A stretch of 64,000 nt of DNA from the NCBI RefSeq assembly GCF_029223525.1, contig NZ_JARHTQ010000003.1, positions 248,001 through 312,000 on the forward strand, in the 5' to 3' direction. The notes beneath the pieces are model-generated. The model had not been told where the DNA came from, did not search any database, and worked only from the letters and a program-made list of their open reading frames with translations. Position 1 is the stretch's first letter. Every line of letters begins with the position of its first letter. The DNA is from Streptantibioticus ferralitis (GTDB taxonomy: Bacteria; Actinomycetota; Actinomycetes; Streptomycetales; Streptomycetaceae). Shown here piece by piece: positions 42,101 through 55,100 of the stretch. A program made the translations under genes and the position numbers.

Positions 42101-45100
42101 CACCCGGCACCTTCACCGAGTTCAGCCACCAGGGCGGACTGTCCGCCGACGCCCGCTGCAAGGCCTTCGCCGCCGCGGCGGACGGTACGGGGTGGGGCGA
42201 GGGTGTGGGCATGCTGCTGGTGGAGCGGCTGTCGGACGCCCGCAGGAACGGCCACCCGGTGCTGGCCCTGGTCCGCGGCAGTGCGGTGAACCAGGACGGC
42301 GCGAGCAACGGCCTTACGGCGCCGAACGGCCCGTCGCAGCAGCGGGTCATCCGTCAGGCGCTGGCCTCCGCCGGGCTGTCGGCGGCGGATGTGGACGCGG
42401 TGGAGGCGCACGGCACCGGCACCCGGCTGGGCGACCCCATCGAGGCCCAGGCGCTGCTGGCCACGTACGGGCAGGACCGGCCGGAGGACCAGCCGCTGTG
42501 GCTGGGCTCGGTGAAGTCCAACCTCGGGCACACCCAGGCGGCGGCCGGTGTCGCCGGGATCATCAAGATGGTGATGGCGATGCGGCACGGTGTGTTGCCG
42601 CGGACGCTGCATGTGGATGAGCCGACGCCACACGTTGACTGGTCAACGGGTGCGGTCTCACTGTTGACCGAGGCCCGGGAGTGGCCCGAGACGGCACGCC
42701 CGCGCCGGGCCGCCGTCTCCTCGTTCGGCATCAGCGGCACCAACGCGCACACCATCCTGGAGCAGCCCTCCGGCACGGACCCGGGCGTCCGGCAGACGGC
42801 CGACCTGCCGTGTGTGCCCGTCGTGCTCTCCGGCAAGGACGAGGCCGCACTGCGCGCCCAGGCCGACCGGCTGCGCTCGCATCTCGACACCCACCCCGAC
42901 CTGGAACCGGTCGACTTCGCGTTCTCGCTGGCCACCGGCCGTGCGGCGTTCGAACACCGCGCCGTGGTGGTGGCGGGGGAGCGGGAGACGGTCCGCGCGG
43001 GCCTGGACGCGGTGGCCGAGGGCCGCCCGACGGCAGACGTGGTGCACGGGAGCACGACGGACGGCAGGCTCGCCTTCCTGTTCACCGGCCAGGGCAGCCA
43101 ACGGCCCGGCATGGGCCGGGAGCTGTACGAGGCGTATCCCGTCTTCGCGGAGGCGCTGGACACGGTGTGCGCCCACCTCGATCAGCACCTTGAACTTCCG
43201 CTACAGGGTGTGCTGTTCGGTTCGCGGCCCGAGTTGCTGGACCGGACCGGCTACACCCAGCCTGCGTTGTTCGCGGTCGAGGTGGCGCTGTTCCGGTTGG
43301 TGGAGTCGTGGGGGCTGCGGCCGGACTACCTGTCCGGGCACTCGATCGGTGAGCTGGCGGCGGCGCATGTCGCTGGTGTGCTGTCGCTTGAGGACGCGTG
43401 CACGCTGGTGGCGGCTCGCGGCCGTCTGATGCAGGAACTGCCGGGCGGCGGCGCGATGGTGGCGGTGCAGGCCTCGGCGGACGAGGTTGATCAACTGTTG
43501 ACCGAGCGGGTCAGCATTGCCGCGATCAACGGTCCGACATCCGTCGTCATCGCCGGAGACGAAGGCGGGGTACTGGAGATCGCCTCGCGCTTCGAGGCGC
43601 AGGGCCGTAAGACCAAGCGCCTCACGGTGAGTCACGCCTTCCACTCGCCGCTGATGGACGGCATGCTGGCGGACTTCCGCAAGATCGCCGAGCAACTGAC
43701 CTTCCACGCGCCGACGATCGCGATCGTCTCCAACCTCACCGGCTCCGTCATCGACGACGACGAGATCAGCACACCGGAGTTCTGGGTACGGCACGTCCGC
43801 GAGTCGGTGCGCTTCCTCGACGGCATCCGCGCCCTCGAAACCCAGGGCGTCACCACGTTCGTCGAACTCGGCCCGGACGGTGTGCTGTCGGCCATGGCGC
43901 AGGACTGCGTCACCACCGACGACACCTCTTTCGTCCCCGTCCTGCGCAACGGGCGCCCCGAGGCGGAGGCACTGACCACCGCAGTCGGCCTCGTCCACGT
44001 GCGGGGCGCCGCTCTCGACTGGGACGCGTACTTCGCCGACACCGGCGCGCAGCGCGTCGACCTGCCCACGTACGCCTTCCAGCGCCGCCGGTTCTGGCCG
44101 GAGCCCATGGTCACGACGGCCCCCGTGGACAGCCGCCGCTACCGCGTCATCTGGAAGCCGACGGCCGACACCACGACCCGCCGGCTGACCGGAAACTGGC
44201 TGACGCTGATACCGGCCGCCCGCACCGACGACCCGTGGATCGCCACCGTCACCGCCGAGCTGCGGGAACGCGGGGCACGCATCGTTCCCGTACCGGTCCA
44301 GGACGCCCTGACGGCCGAGCAGTTGCGAAACGCGGTCGCCGGGGATCCGGTCTCCGGTGCGCTGTCGCTGCTCGCGCTGGACGAGGAACCGCACCCCGAC
44401 CATCCGTCGGTGCCGGTCGGTCTGGCCCTGACCGCGGCGCTGTCGGAGGCGCTGGAGACCGTGGACCTCGGAGCGCCGCTGTGGTGTGTGACGCGCGGCG
44501 CGGTGTCGGTCGGCGCGGCCGACCGGCTGCTCAGCCCCGCCCAGGCACAGGTCGCCGGACTCGGCCGGGTCATCGCCCTGGAGCAGCCCGAGCGCTGGGG
44601 AGGCCTGATCGACCTACCGGAAACCCTGGACGCACGGGCCGCCGACCGACTCGTCGGCGCACTGACGGGCAGCGGCGACGAGGACCAGCTGGCCATCCGC
44701 CCCTCCGGCCGGTTCGTCCGGCGACTGGTCCACGCGCCGCGCGAGATCGCGGCCACCGACTGGACGCCGCGTGGAACGGTACTGGTCACCGGCGGAACCG
44801 GCGCGCTCGGACAGCACGTCGCCCGCTGGCTGGCCCGCAACGGCGCCGAGCGGATCGTCCTGGTCAGCCGCCGCGGACCGGACGCCCCCGGCGCGGCGGA
44901 ACTCGCGGCGGAACTGTCCGATCTCGGCGTCACCGCGACCTTCGCCGCCTGCGATGTCGCCGACCGCGGCGCACTGCAGGCACTGGTCGACACGTTGGCG
45001 GCCGACGGCCATCCGGTACGGGCCGTGGTGCACGCGGCAGGCGTCTCCCAGCCGCCCGGCACCGGCCGTGAACTGCCGGACTTCGCGGACATCGTGGCCG

Positions 45101-46095
45101 CGAAGACCGCGGGTGCGATCCACCTGGACGCCCTGTTCGCCGACGACTCGCTGGACGCCTTCGTGCTGTTCTCGTCGATCGCCGGAGTCTGGGGCAGCGG
45201 CGGCCAGGGCGCCTACGCGGCCGCGAACGCGTTCCTCGACGCCCTCGCCGAGCAGCGCCGGGCCCGCGGGCTCACCGCCACCGCGGTCGCCTGGGGCCCC
45301 TGGGCGGACGGCGGCATGGCGGCCGAGGGGGACGCGGAGGAGCAACTGCGCCGCCGTGGACTGCCGCCCATGGCACCGGAGTCGAACCTGGCCGCACTGT
45401 CCGACGCGGTCGTCGCAGGGGACACCACCGTCACCGTCGCCGATGTCGACTGGGCCCGGTTCGCCCCCGCCTTCACCGCGGCCCGCCCGCGCCCGCTGAT
45501 CGCCGACCTGCCCGAGGTGCGCGACGCACTGCGCGGCAGCGACGACACCGAGCCGACACGGCAGGAGTCCTCGGCACTGCGCGACCGACTCGCCGCACTG
45601 GACGCCGCCGACCGCATGCCGACGCTGCTCGACGTGGTCCGTACCCATGTGGCCGCGGCGCTGGGACATGACTCCCAGGACGCCATCGCACCGACCCGCG
45701 CGTTCAAGGAGTTGGGCTTCGACTCGCTGACCGCCGTCGAACTGCGCAACCTGCTGAACACCGCCACCGGACTGCGGCTGCCCACCAGCCTGGTCTTCGA
45801 CTACCCCAACCCCACCGTCCTCGCCAAGCACCTGCTGGGCGAACTGCTACCGGACAGCGCCCCGGACGCCCAGCCGGACACCGACCCCCAGGAGGCCGAG
45901 CTGCGACGCCAGCTGATGGCCATCCCGCTGGGCCGGATCAGGGACGCCGGACTGCTGGACACCCTGCTGGAACTCGCCAACCCCCAGCAAACCCCTGCCC
46001 CGGGCATGAGCGATCAGGGGGCGTCCCCCGACGACATCGACGGGATGGACGTGCAGCATCTGATCGATATGGCGCTCGACAGCAATCAGCCCTGA
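36166..46095 (+). CDS. Type I modular polyketide synthase 2: modules 6-7
   Basis: 3309-aa bimodular synthase. Domain order: N-terminal coiled-coil docking helix (residues about 1-35, [20 protein letters not shown]), KS-AT-DH-KR-ACP, KS-AT-KR-ACP, C-terminal docking segment (about 3231-3309, ending [14 protein letters not shown]). KS cysteines are Cys208 and Cys1947; carrier serines are 1725 and 3187. Both ATs have GHSIG and HAFH, so malonyl-CoA. Start is GTG 36166, one nucleotide after the PKS1 stop, with a weak ribosome binding site, so translation is probably coupled. The longer open frame reaching back to 35884 overlaps PKS1 and is not used. Oddities are Glu for the catalytic Asp in DH6, Ala at the Ser position in KR6, and an unusually short loop in KS7. 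Confidence 0.98.
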   Translation: MATANEEKLLDNLKWVTTELRRARRRLQEVEAEAQEPIAIVGMSCRYPGGVGSPEDLWRLVAEGGDAISGFPADRGWDIDGLADPDPDKKGTFYNTGGGFLTGATEFDPGFFGISPREALAMDPQQRLLLETSWEAFERAGIAPGTLRGSHTGVFVGASSMGYGADLKEAPEGLEGLLLTGSATSVLSGRIAYSFGLEGPAATIDTACSSSLVALHWAAQALRQRECSLALVGGVTVMPTPDVFVEFSRQRGLSVDGRCRSFAADADGTGWSEGVGVLLVERLSDARRNGHQVLAVVRGSAVNQDGASNGLTAPNGPSQQRVIRQALASAQLSAAEVDVVEAHGTGTTLGDPIEAQALIATYGQERPEGKPLWLGSLKSNLGHAQAAAGVAGVIKMVLAIQHGVLPKTLHVDEPTPNVDWSAGAVSLLTEARPWPETGQPRRAGVSAFGVSGTNAHTIIEQAPEPEPAEAAEEPRTHPVLPLALSAKTPDALRAQADRLRSHLGAADPGLELADVAYSLATTRSALERRAVVVAGDREELLRGLDALAQDGTASGLVRGTAAEGKAAFLFTGQGSQRLGMGRELYGTYPAFTEALDTVSAALDRHLELPLRDVLFGSRSDLLDQTAYTQPALFAVEVALYRLVEAWGLKPDYLAGHSIGELAAAHVAGVLSLEGACTLVAARGRLMQELPGGGAMVAVQASADEVDQLLTERVSIAAVNGPTSVVIAGDEGAVLEIAANFEAQGRKTKRLTVSHAFHSPHMDGMLDAFREVAAGLAYEAPRIPIVSNLTGALVSADEIRTPEFWVRHVREAVRFLDGIRVLEAEGVTTYVELGPDGVLSAMAQDCVTRPEDAAFVPLLRRDRAEAETLTTALADAHVRGVSADWAAYFSGTGARRVELPTYAFQHQRFWLEPGSRIGDVTAAGLAAADHPLLGAAVPLADSDGVLFTGRLSPRTHPWLADHAVCGTPLLPGAALVELAVRAGDHVGCDRLDELTLDAPLAFAEGGAVQLQIVVGAADEAGRRPITVSSRPGQPASGELPWTRHATGTLAPTAPQPSFTLAEWPPKNAATIEVAPLYGELLAAGVDFGPLFQGLTAAWRRGAEVFAEVRLPQDADTSAFGLHPALLEAAVHAALLDRDTGAPLVPSVWQGVSLYAVGATELRVRIAPESGAAVSLRLADTTGAPVASVENLTLRPLPTDALGASQAAAIESLFQLDWARLPVPDAAAAPTAALLGQPDAFELGSAAGAEPAQYADFDALLKAVDEGAAVPELVFAPCASGAPNRPEAVRGAVHRTLALAQAWLADERFSGSRLVFVTRGAVAVNGGEQLADPAQAAVWGLVRSAETENPGRFVLLDLGAQGNSSTTVFGALACGEPELAVRDADAFAPRLARVAPTAEDAARPLDPSGTVLVTGGTGTLGALVARHLVTEHGARHLLLLSRRGADAAGASELVAELSALGAEVTIAACDAADRGALAEVLASLPAEHPLTAVVHTAGVLDDGVISSLTPERVDRVLRPKADAAWHLHELTRDLDLSAFVLFSAVAGVLGSAGQANYAAANGYLDALAQYRRAQGRTATSLAWGLWAEASGITGDLTEAELRRMARGGMGALSSAEGMALFDAALRGGQAVLVPARLDLGAVRAAAGTGPVPALFRGLIRTAGRRTVRSGTAGSGSPLAQRLRGLSAAERVRTLLDLVRTQVAAVLGHAGPEAVEARRAFKELGFDSLTAVELRNRLNAATALRLPSSLVFDYPNPTALADHLLGELLGTRPEEAAADTPAVVADEPIAIVAMSCRYPGGIGSPEELWQLLASGADAITATPANRGWQLDTTGAAEAFAGGFLHDADQFDAAFFGISPREALAMDPQQRLLLETSWEAFERAGIDPATLRGSRAGVFVGAAYGGYDAGLDQTDGVAGHVMTGNAASVMSGRVAYAFGLEGPAVTVDTACSSSLVALHWAIQALRSGECTMALAGGVTVMSTPGTFTEFSHQGGLSADARCKAFAAAADGTGWGEGVGMLLVERLSDARRNGHPVLALVRGSAVNQDGASNGLTAPNGPSQQRVIRQALASAGLSAADVDAVEAHGTGTRLGDPIEAQALLATYGQDRPEDQPLWLGSVKSNLGHTQAAAGVAGIIKMVMAMRHGVLPRTLHVDEPTPHVDWSTGAVSLLTEAREWPETARPRRAAVSSFGISGTNAHTILEQPSGTDPGVRQTADLPCVPVVLSGKDEAALRAQADRLRSHLDTHPDLEPVDFAFSLATGRAAFEHRAVVVAGERETVRAGLDAVAEGRPTADVVHGSTTDGRLAFLFTGQGSQRPGMGRELYEAYPVFAEALDTVCAHLDQHLELPLQGVLFGSRPELLDRTGYTQPALFAVEVALFRLVESWGLRPDYLSGHSIGELAAAHVAGVLSLEDACTLVAARGRLMQELPGGGAMVAVQASADEVDQLLTERVSIAAINGPTSVVIAGDEGGVLEIASRFEAQGRKTKRLTVSHAFHSPLMDGMLADFRKIAEQLTFHAPTIAIVSNLTGSVIDDDEISTPEFWVRHVRESVRFLDGIRALETQGVTTFVELGPDGVLSAMAQDCVTTDDTSFVPVLRNGRPEAEALTTAVGLVHVRGAALDWDAYFADTGAQRVDLPTYAFQRRRFWPEPMVTTAPVDSRRYRVIWKPTADTTTRRLTGNWLTLIPAARTDDPWIATVTAELRERGARIVPVPVQDALTAEQLRNAVAGDPVSGALSLLALDEEPHPDHPSVPVGLALTAALSEALETVDLGAPLWCVTRGAVSVGAADRLLSPAQAQVAGLGRVIALEQPERWGGLIDLPETLDARAADRLVGALTGSGDEDQLAIRPSGRFVRRLVHAPREIAATDWTPRGTVLVTGGTGALGQHVARWLARNGAERIVLVSRRGPDAPGAAELAAELSDLGVTATFAACDVADRGALQALVDTLAADGHPVRAVVHAAGVSQPPGTGRELPDFADIVAAKTAGAIHLDALFADDSLDAFVLFSSIAGVWGSGGQGAYAAANAFLDALAEQRRARGLTATAVAWGPWADGGMAAEGDAEEQLRRRGLPPMAPESNLAALSDAVVAGDTTVTVADVDWARFAPAFTAARPRPLIADLPEVRDALRGSDDTEPTRQESSALRDRLAALDAADRMPTLLDVVRTHVAAALGHDSQDAIAPTRAFKELGFDSLTAVELRNLLNTATGLRLPTSLVFDYPNPTVLAKHLLGELLPDSAPDAQPDTDPQEAELRRQLMAIPLGRIRDAGLLDTLLELANPQQTPAPGMSDQGASPDDIDGMDVQHLIDMALDSNQP
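36271..41470 (+). other. PKS module 6: KS-AT(malonyl)-DH-KR-ACP with altered DH and KR residues
   Basis: KS about 36271-37550 (Cys codon 36787), AT about 37861-38740, DH about 38947-39760, KR about 39790-41150, ACP about 41190-41460 (Ser codon 41338). The DH keeps [11 protein letters not shown] (His961) but has [11 protein letters not shown], with Glu1126 for Asp, and FGPLFQG for YGPxFQG. The KR has LDD and Tyr1555, but Ala1542 where Ser is usual. The beta-carbon outcome (alkene, hydroxyl or ketone) is uncertain. Confidence 0.9.
41515..45855 (+). other. PKS module 7: KS-AT(malonyl)-KR(A)-ACP
   Basis: KS about 41515-42770 (Cys codon 42004), AT about 43069-43950 (GHSIG Ser codon 43342), KR about 44134-45530, ACP about 45580-45850 (Ser codon 45724). 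The KR is A-type: no LDD, Trp codon 45190 eight residues before Tyr codon 45214. The KR lacks the FWEAVE dimerisation element seen in PKS1. KS7 has a shortened N-terminal loop and [13 protein letters not shown] instead of FSRQRGLxxDGRC. Confidence 0.92.
45856..46092 (+). other. C-terminal docking segment of PKS2
   Basis: About 79 residues after ACP7 with helices ([30 protein letters not shown]), a linker and a terminal acidic helix [14 protein letters not shown]. It should dock onto the PKS3 N-terminal coiled coil. Confidence 0.78.
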
Positions 46096-46116
46096 CGTGC
46101 CCGAAGTGCGGAGAAC

Positions 46117-49100
46117 ATGATGACCACCCCCAACGAAAAGATCGTTGAAGCGCTGCGGGCCTCACTCAAGGAAACCGAGCGGCTGCGCCGACAGAACCAA
46201 CAGCTCACCGAGGCATCGCGGGAACCCATCGCGATCGTCGGCATGAGCTGCCGGTTCCCCGGCGGAGTGCGGTCGCCGGAGGATCTGTGGCGGCTGGTCG
46301 CGGAAGGCGGGGACGCGATCTCCGGCTTCCCGACCGACCGCGGCTGGGACACCGAGTCGCTGTACGACCCGGACCCGGAACGGGAGGGCACGTTCTACGC
46401 GCGTGAGGGCGGCTTCCTGCACGACGCGGCCGACTTCGACCCGGCGTTCTTCGGGATCTCGCCGCGTGAGGCGCTGGCGATGGACCCGCAGCAGCGGCTG
46501 CTGCTGGAGACCGCCTGGGAGGCGTTCGAGCGGGCGGGCATCGACCCGGCGGCCATCCACGGCAGCCGGGCCGGTGTCTTCGTCGGCGCTTCCTCCCAGG
46601 CATACGGCGCCGGCCAGTACGACCTGCCGGACGGCGTCGAGGGCCACCTGCTCACCGGAACCGCGTCCAGCGTGGTGTCAGGACGGCTCGCCTACGTCTT
46701 CGGCCTGGAAGGCCCCGCCGCCACGGTCGACACCGCCTGCTCGTCCTCGTCCGTCGCGCTCCACCTCGCCGTACAGGCGCTGCGGCAGGGCGAATGCTCG
46801 CTCGCCCTGGCAGCGGGCGTGACGGTACTTGCCACCCCCGACGTCTTCGTGGAGTTCAGCCGCCAGCGCGGCCTGTCACCGGACGGCCGCTGCAAGTCCT
46901 TCGCGGCCGACGCGGACGGTACGGGCTGGTCCGAAGGCGTCGGCGTGCTGCTGGTGGAGCGGCTGTCGGACGCCCGACGCAACGGCCACCCGGTGCTCGC
47001 CGTGGTCCGCGGCTCGGCGGTCAACCAGGACGGCGCCAGCAACGGGCTCACCGCGCCCAACGGCCCCGCGCAGCAACGGGTCATCCGCCAGGCCCTGGAG
47101 AACGCCCGCCTGACCGCCGACCAGATCGACGCCGTCGAGGCCCACGGCACCGGAACCCGGCTCGGCGACCCCATCGAGGCGCAGGCGCTGATCGCCACCT
47201 ACGGCCAGGAACGCGCCGCGGAACAACCCCTGTGGCTGGGCTCGTTGAAGTCCAACCTCGGGCACACCCAGAACGCCGCGGGCGTCGCCGGAATCATCAA
47301 GTCGGTCATGGCCATCCGGCACGGCGTACTGCCGAAGACCCTGCACGTCGAGGAGCCGACGCCGGACGTGGACTGGTCGGCGGGCGCCGTCTCGCTGCTG
47401 ACCGAGGCCCGGCCCTGGCCGGAAACCGGCCAGCCGCGCCGAGTCGGCGTGTCCGCGTTCGGGGTGAGCGGCACCAACGCCCACACGATCATCGAGCAGG
47501 CACCGGACTCCGACGCTCCCACCGAGGACACCGCCGCACCGCCGGTCGTGCCGTTGGTCCTGTCGGCCAAGGGCCCGGACGCGTTGCGCGATCAGGCGCG
47601 GCTGCTACGGGACCGACTGCTGGCCGACGACGGTGCCGCTCTCACCGACGTCGGCTACTCGCTGGCCCTCGGCCGCTCGGCCTTCGAACGCCGGGCGGCC
47701 GTCGTCGCGCCAGATCGCGACCGGCTCCTGGCGGGGCTGGACGCACTGGCTGAGGGCCGTGGTGCGGCCGGGGTCGTTGAGGGTTCGCCGGTTGGCGGGA
47801 AGGTCGCGTTCCTGTTCACCGGGCAGGGCAGTCAGCGTCTTGGCATGGGCCGGGAGCTGTACGAGGCGTATCCGGTGTTCGCTGAAGCGCTGGACGTGGT
47901 GTGTGAGCGGTTCGAACTGCCGCTGAGGGATGCGCTGTTCGGTACTGACAGCGGGGTGCTGGATCAGACCGCTTACACGCAGCCCGCGTTGTTCGCGGTT
48001 GAGGTGGCGTTGTTCCGGTTGGTGGAGTCGTGGGGGATCAGGCCGGACTTCCTGTCCGGGCATTCCATCGGTGAACTGGCGGCGGCGCACGTTGCCGGGG
48101 TGCTATCGCTCGATGACGCTTGTGCGTTGGTGGCGGCTCGTGGCCGTCTGATGCAGGAGCTGCCGGGTGGCGGCGCGATGGTCGCTGTTCAGGCCGCCGA
48201 GGATGAGATCACGCTCACCGAGGGCGTGAGCATTGCGGCGGTCAACGGTCCGACGTCCGTGGTGATCGCGGGTGACGAGGCCAAGGTTCTGGAGATCGCC
48301 GCGGCCTTCGAGGCGCAGGGTCGTAAGACCAAGCGGCTGACCGTCAGCCACGCGTTCCACTCGCCGCACATGGACGGGATGCTGGACGCGTTCCGTGCGG
48401 TGGCTGCGGGGCTGACGTTCAACGCCCCGCGTATCCCGATCGTTTCGAACCTCACCGGTGCTGTGGTGTCGGCTGAGGAGGTCACCGCGCCGGAGTTCTG
48501 GGTCCGCCATGTCCGTGAGGCCGTCCGTTTCCTCGACGGCATTCGCACGCTGGAGGCGCAGAACGTCACGACGTTCGTCGAGCTCGGCCCGGATGGTGTG
48601 CTGTCGGCGATGGCCCAGGACTGCGTCACGGCTGATGGCGCCGCCTTCGTCCCCGTACTCCGCACCGGCCGCCCCGAACCCGAAACCCTGACCGCCGCCT
48701 TGGCCCAGGTCCACGTCAACGGCATCGTCGTCGACTGGCAGGCGTACTTCACCGGAACCGGCGCCCGCCGCGTCGACCTGCCGACCTACGCCTTCCAGCG
48801 CGAGCGCTACTGGCTGGAGCCGGGATCCCGGGTCGGTGATGTGACGTCGGCCGGGCTTGAAGCCGCCGATCACCCGCTGTTGGGCGCGGCCGTGCCGCTC
48901 GCCGATTCCGACGGGTTCCTGTTCACCGGCCGACTCGGCCTTGACACCCACCCCTGGCTGGCCGACCACGCCGTCATGGGCACCGTCCTGCTGCCCGGCA
49001 CCGCCTTTGTGGAGCTCGCGATACGCGCGGGCGACCAGGTCGGCTGTGACCGGCTGGCGGAACTGACTCTCGAAGCCCCGCTGGTGCTGCCGGAACGCGG

Positions 49101-52100
49101 TGCCGTCCGCTTCCAGATCGTGGTCGGCGCGGCGGACGCCGCCGGATTCCGCTCGTTCAGCCTCTCGTCCCGCATCCAGGACACACCGGTGGAGGAGCCG
49201 TGGACGCGGCACGCCACGGGCGTACTGGCGTCCGGAACCCCGCAGCCCAGCGCCGTCCTCTCCGAGTGGCCGCCGAAGGACGCCGAGGAACTCGACGTCG
49301 CGGGCCTGTACGAGGACCTGGCCGCCACCGGACTCCACTACGGGCCGACCTTCCAGGGCCTGCGGGCGGCCTGGCGGCGCGGTGCCGAGGTCTTCGTCGA
49401 GGTACGGCTGCCCGAGACGGCCGAGGCGGAGGCGGCCGAGTTCGCTCTGCACCCCGCGCTGCTGGACTCCGCGCTGCACGGGCTCGGACTGGGCGTGCTG
49501 GGTGACACCGGCGGCGGTCGGTTGCCGTTCGCCTGGACGGGTGTGTCGCTGCACGCCAGTGGCGCTTCCGCGCTGCGGGTACGGCTCGTCGCGACCGGCG
49601 CGGAGGGCGTGCGGCTGGAGATCGCCGATGTGAACGGTGCGCCGGTCGCCACGGTCGAGTCGCTGGTGCTGCGCGCGGTGTCCGCGGAGCAGGTGCGCGC
49701 GGCGCGTGCCGCGTACCACGAGTCGGTGTTCCGCCTTGAATGGCGGGAGCTCGCGGCGGCCGACGCCGCAACAGCACTGTCACGAGCGGTACTTGGCACC
49801 GATGATCTCGGGCTCGGCGTGGACACCTACCCGGATCTGGCCGCGCTGACCGCGGCGGTGGAGTCCGGTGTCACGGCCGTGCCCGACCAGGTGCTGATCT
49901 CGTGTGCGCCTGACGCCACGTTGTCCACGGACGCGGTGCGTACGGCGGTCGGGGGCGTGCTGGAGCTGGCGCAGGCGTGGCTGAGCGAACAGCGGTTCGC
50001 CGGATCGCGGCTCGTAGTGGTGACCCAGGGCGCGGTGGCGGCCGAGACGGACGATGCCGTCGATCCGGTGGTCGCCGCGGTCTCGGGGCTGATCCGCTCG
50101 GCCGAGTCGGAGAACCCGGACCGTTTCGTCCTCGTCGACCTCGACGACCGGCCGGAATCGCGCCGAGCACTGCCCGCCGTACTGGCGGCGGACGAGACGC
50201 AGTTGGCGGTACGCGGCGGTGTGGCGCGGTCGCTGCGGCTGGCACGGGTCGCCGCGGCCGAGGACGGCGCGCAGTCGCGCTCGTACGACCCGGACGGCAC
50301 GGTACTGATCACCGGCGCCTCCGGAATGCTGGGCGGACTGTTCGCCCGGCACCTGGTGACCGAGCACGGCGTGCGCCATCTGCTGCTCATCAGCCGCCGT
50401 GGCGCCGACTCGGAGGGCGCCGCCGAACTCGCCGCAGAACTGGGCGAGTTGGGCGCCGATGTCACCTGGGCCGCCTGCGATGTGGCCGACCGCGCGGCAC
50501 TCGCGGACGTGATCGCCGCGATCCCCGCCGAGCATCCGCTGACCGCGGTGATCCACACGGCCGGGGTACTGGACGACGGCATCCTCGCGTCCCAGTCGCC
50601 CGAAGGCGTTGACCGGGTGTTCCGGCCCAAGGTCGACGGCGCGTTGAACCTGCATGAACTGACCCGCGATCTGGACCTGTCCGGGTTTGTGCTCTTCTCC
50701 AGCACCTCCGGGGTGTTCGGTGGTCCCGGCCAGGCCAACTACGCCGCGGCGAACGCGTTCCTGGACGCGTTGGCCGTGCACCGCAGAACTCTCGGGCTGG
50801 CGGCCAGCGCGCTGGCCTGGGGCCTGTGGGGCGAGTCCGGCGGTATGGCCGCCGCGTTGGACGAGACGGACATCCGCCGCCTGCGCCGCTCTGGCCTGCC
50901 TCCGCTGTCGGCGGCCGAGGGCCTGGAACTCTTCGACCTCGCGCACGCGCACGAGGACGAGCCGTCCCTCGTCCTGATGCGCGTTGACGTCTCGGCGCTG
51001 CGCACCCAGGCCGCCGCGGGCGCGATGTCCCCGCTGCTGCGCGGACTGGTCCGTACGCCGATGCGGCGTGCCGCCGGTGGTGCCGGGGCCGGGTTCGGCG
51101 GCGAGTCGGGCCTCGCCCAGCAACTGGCGGGCCTCACCACGGCGGAGCAAGACCGGCTCCTGCTGGACCTGGTACGTACCCAGGTCGCCGCGGTACTCGG
51201 CTACACGGGGCCGGGCACGGTCGAATCCGCCCGCGCATTCAAGGAGTTGGGCTTCGACTCCCTCACCGCCGTCGAACTGCGCAACCTGCTCAATGACGCG
51301 ACCGGGCTGCGACTGCCCGCCACGCTGGTCTTCGACTATCCGACGTCCGCCGCCCTCGCCGACCACCTGCGCACCGAGCTGCTGGGCGACCAGACCGAAC
51401 TGGTCGGTACGGTGACGCGGGCCGTCGAGGACGATCCGATCGCGATCGTGGCGATGAGCTGCCGCTTCCCCGGTGGCGTACGGTCGCCGGACGACCTGTG
51501 GCAACTGCTGGCGTCGGGCGGCGACGGAATCTCCGGATTCCCCACCGACCGGGGCTGGGACCTCGACGCGCTGTACAGCGCCGACCCCGATCGCGAAGGC
51601 ACCAGCTACGCGCGCGAGGGCGGCTTCCTGCACGATGTGGCCGACTTCGACTCGGCGTTCTTCGGGATCAGCCCGCGTGAGGCGCTGGCGATGGACCCGC
51701 AGCAGCGGCTGCTGCTGGAGACCTCGTGGGAGGCGTTCGAGCGGGCGGGCATCGACCCGGTCACGCTGCGCGGCAGCCGTACCGGGGTGTTCGTCGGCTC
51801 CAACGACCAGGACTACCTGACCCTGTGGTTGCAGGACCCCGACGGCCTCGAAGGACATCTGGGCACCGGCAACGCGGCGAGCGTCGCCTCCGGGCGCATC
51901 TCCTACACCTTCGGACTGGAGGGCCCGGCACTCACGGTGGACACGGCGTGCTCGTCGTCGATCGTGACGCTGCACCTCGCGGCCCAGGCGCTGCGCAACG
52001 GCGAGTGCTCGCTGGCGCTGGCCGGAGCGGTGACGGTGATGTCCACGCCGGGAGCGTTCACCGAATTCAGCCGTCAGCGCGGGCTCGCCGCGGACGGCCG

Positions 52101-55100
52101 GATCAAGGCCTTCGCGGCCGGTGCCGACGGCACGAGCTGGTCAGAGGGCGTCGCGATGCTGCTGGTGGAGCGGCTGTCGGATGCTCGACGCAACGGCCAT
52201 CCGGTGCTGGCGGTGCTGCGCGGCAGCGCCATCAACCAGGACGGCGCGAGCAACGGTCTGACCGCGCCCAACGGACCGTCGCAGCAGCGGGTGATCCGCC
52301 AGGCACTGGCGGCTGCCGGCCTGTCCACGGCGGACGTGGACGCGGTGGAGGCGCACGGTACGGGCACCACGCTCGGTGACCCGATCGAGGCGCAGGCGCT
52401 GCTGGCCACCTACGGCAAGGACCGGCCGGAGGGACGGCCGCTGTGGCTGGGCTCGGTCAAGTCCAACATCGGTCACACCCAGGCAGTGGCCGGTGCCGCC
52501 GGAGTCATCAAGATGGTGATGGCCATCCGGCACGGCGTGCTGCCCCAGACGCTGCACATCGATGAGCCGACACCACACGTGGACTGGTCGGCCGGCGACA
52601 TCGCCCTGCTGACACAGGCGCAGCCCTGGCCGGAGACGGGCCAGCCGCGCCGGGCCGGTATCTCCTCGTTCGGCTACAGCGGCACCAACGCCCACGCGAT
52701 CATCGAACAGGCACCGGCCGCGGACAGCACGCCCGTTGCAGAACCGTCGGTCCACCTCCCGTACGTCCCTGTCGCGCTCTCCGGCAGGGCGGACGCGGCG
52801 CTACGCGCTCAGGCCGAGCGGCTTCACGCGCATCTTGAGGCGGAGCCGGGCGTGTCCCTGGCTGATGTCGGGTTTTCGCAGGCTGTCACCCGTGCCGCGT
52901 TGGATCGGCGTGCGGTGGTTGTCGCTGGGGACCGTGCGGATCTGCTGGCGGGCCTGGCCGAGCTTGCGGCCGGTCGCACGTCCGCCGCGCTGGTGGAGGG
53001 GACGGCCGCTGAGGGCAAGGTGGCGTTCCTTTTCACCGGGCAGGGCAGTCAGCGGCTGGGTATGGGCCGTGAGCTTTACGAGACGTATCCGGTGTTCGCT
53101 GAGGCGCTGGACGCGGTGTGTGAGCGGACCGAACTGCCGCTGCACGACGTGCTGTTCGGGACCGACGCCGACCTGCTGGACCAGACCGGCTACACGCAGC
53201 CTGCGTTGTTCGCGGTCGAGGTGGCGTTGTTCCGGTTGGTGGAGTCGTGGGGGCTGCGGCCGGACTTCCTGTCCGGGCACTCCATTGGTGAGCTGGCGGC
53301 GGCGCACGTTGCCGGGGTGCTGTCGCTGGATGACGCCTGCACGTTGGTGGCGGCTCGTGGCCGTTTGATGCAGGAGCTGCCGGGTGGCGGCGCGATGGTC
53401 GCTGTTCAGGCGTCCGAGGATGAGGTCACGCTGACGGATGGCGTGAGCATTGCGGCGATCAATGGGCCTTCCTCTGTCGTCATCGCGGGCGACGAGGCCG
53501 AGGTTCTGGAGATCGCTGCGGGCTTTGAGGCGCAGGGTCGTAAGACCAAGCGGCTGACCGTGAGCCATGCGTTCCATTCGCCGCATATGGACGGGATGCT
53601 GGACGCGTTCCGCGCGGTGGCTGCGGGGCTGACGTTCAACGCCCCGCGTATCCCGATTGTTTCGAACCTCACCGGTGCTGTCGTCTCCGCTGAGGAGATC
53701 TGCGCGCCGGAGTTCTGGGTCCGTCATGTGCGGGAGGCGGTGCGTTTCCTGGATGGTGTGCGGGTGTTGGAGGCCGAGGGCGTTACGACGTTCGTCGAGC
53801 TCGGTCCCGACGGTGTGCTGTCGGCCATGGCGCAGGACTGTGTCACGGCAGAGGACGCCGTGTTCGTTCCGGTGATGCGTAAGGGGCGTGTTGAAGCGGA
53901 GACGTTGACGGCTGCTGTCGCCCGGGCGCATGTCCGTGGTGTGACGGTGGACTGGGAGGCGTTCTTCGCGGGCACGGGGGCGGCCCGTGTCGATCTGCCG
54001 ACCTATGCCTTCCAACGTCGTCGCTTCTGGCCGGAGATCGCGATTGGCTCTGGTCGGCCTTCGGGGGCGGCCGGTTGGCGTTATCGGGTGGTTTGGCGGT
54101 CGTTGGCTGAGGTTCGGTCGTCGTCGCGTTTGTCGGGTGAGTGGTTGGTGGTGGTGCCGGAGGCTGGGTCTTCGGCTGATGTTGTCGGTGGGCTTGTTGA
54201 GCGTGGCGCCAGTGTGCGGGAGTTGGTTTTTGCGTCTGAGGAGGGGCTTGGGCGTGGGGTGTTGGCGGAGCGGCTTGGGGTTGGTGTAGCGGGTTCGTTG
54301 GCTGGTGTGGTGTCGCTTTTGCCTGGTGTGGTGTCGACGGCTGTGTTGGTGCAGGCGTTGGGTGATGCCGGTGTGGTGGCGCCGTTGTGGTGTGTGACGC
54401 GGGGTGCGGTGTCGGTTGCGGCGTCGGATCGGTTGCGTGATGTGGGGCAGGCTGGGGTTTGGGGTCTGGGCCGGGTTGTTGGGTTGGAGCATCCTGAGCG
54501 TTGGGGTGGCTTGGTTGATCTGCCGGAGACGGTGGATGGGCGGGCGTTGTCCCGGTTGGTTGGGGTGCTGGCTGGTGGGGTGGCTGGTGAGGACCAGGTC
54601 GCGGTGCGTTCGGCTGGGGTGTTCGGGCGCAGGTTGGTGCGTGCTGCGCAGGGCGGTGTCGAGGGTGGTGCGTGGGCGCCGGATGGCACGGTGTTGGTCA
54701 CTGGTGGTACCGGTGCGTTGGGTGCTGAGGTGGCGCGTTGGTTGGTGCGTGGTGGGGCCCGGCATGTCGTGTTGACCAGTCGCCGGGGTGTGGATGCGCC
54801 TGGTGCGGCTGAGCTGCGGGCCGAGTTGGCGGCTACCGGTGCCGAGGTCACGATTGCTGCGTGTGATGTGGCGGATCGTGGGGCGCTTGAGGGGTTGCTT
54901 GGTTCGATTCCGGCGGAGTATCCGCTGACGGGTGTGGTGCATGCGGCTGGTGTGTTGGATGACGGTGTTCTGGATGCTCTGACGCCTGAGCGGTTTGAGT
55001 ACGTGTGGCGGGCGAAGGCGCTCTCCGCGCTCAACCTGCATGAACTCACCCGCGATCTCGACCTGTCAGCGTTCGTACTGTTCTCCTCGATCAGCGGCAC

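Noticed and set aside
49690-50290. Enoylreductase domain between DH8 and KR8
   Set aside because: The interval has only the length and content of a KR structural subdomain; no ER nucleotide-binding motif is visible. The same holds for modules 3 and 6.
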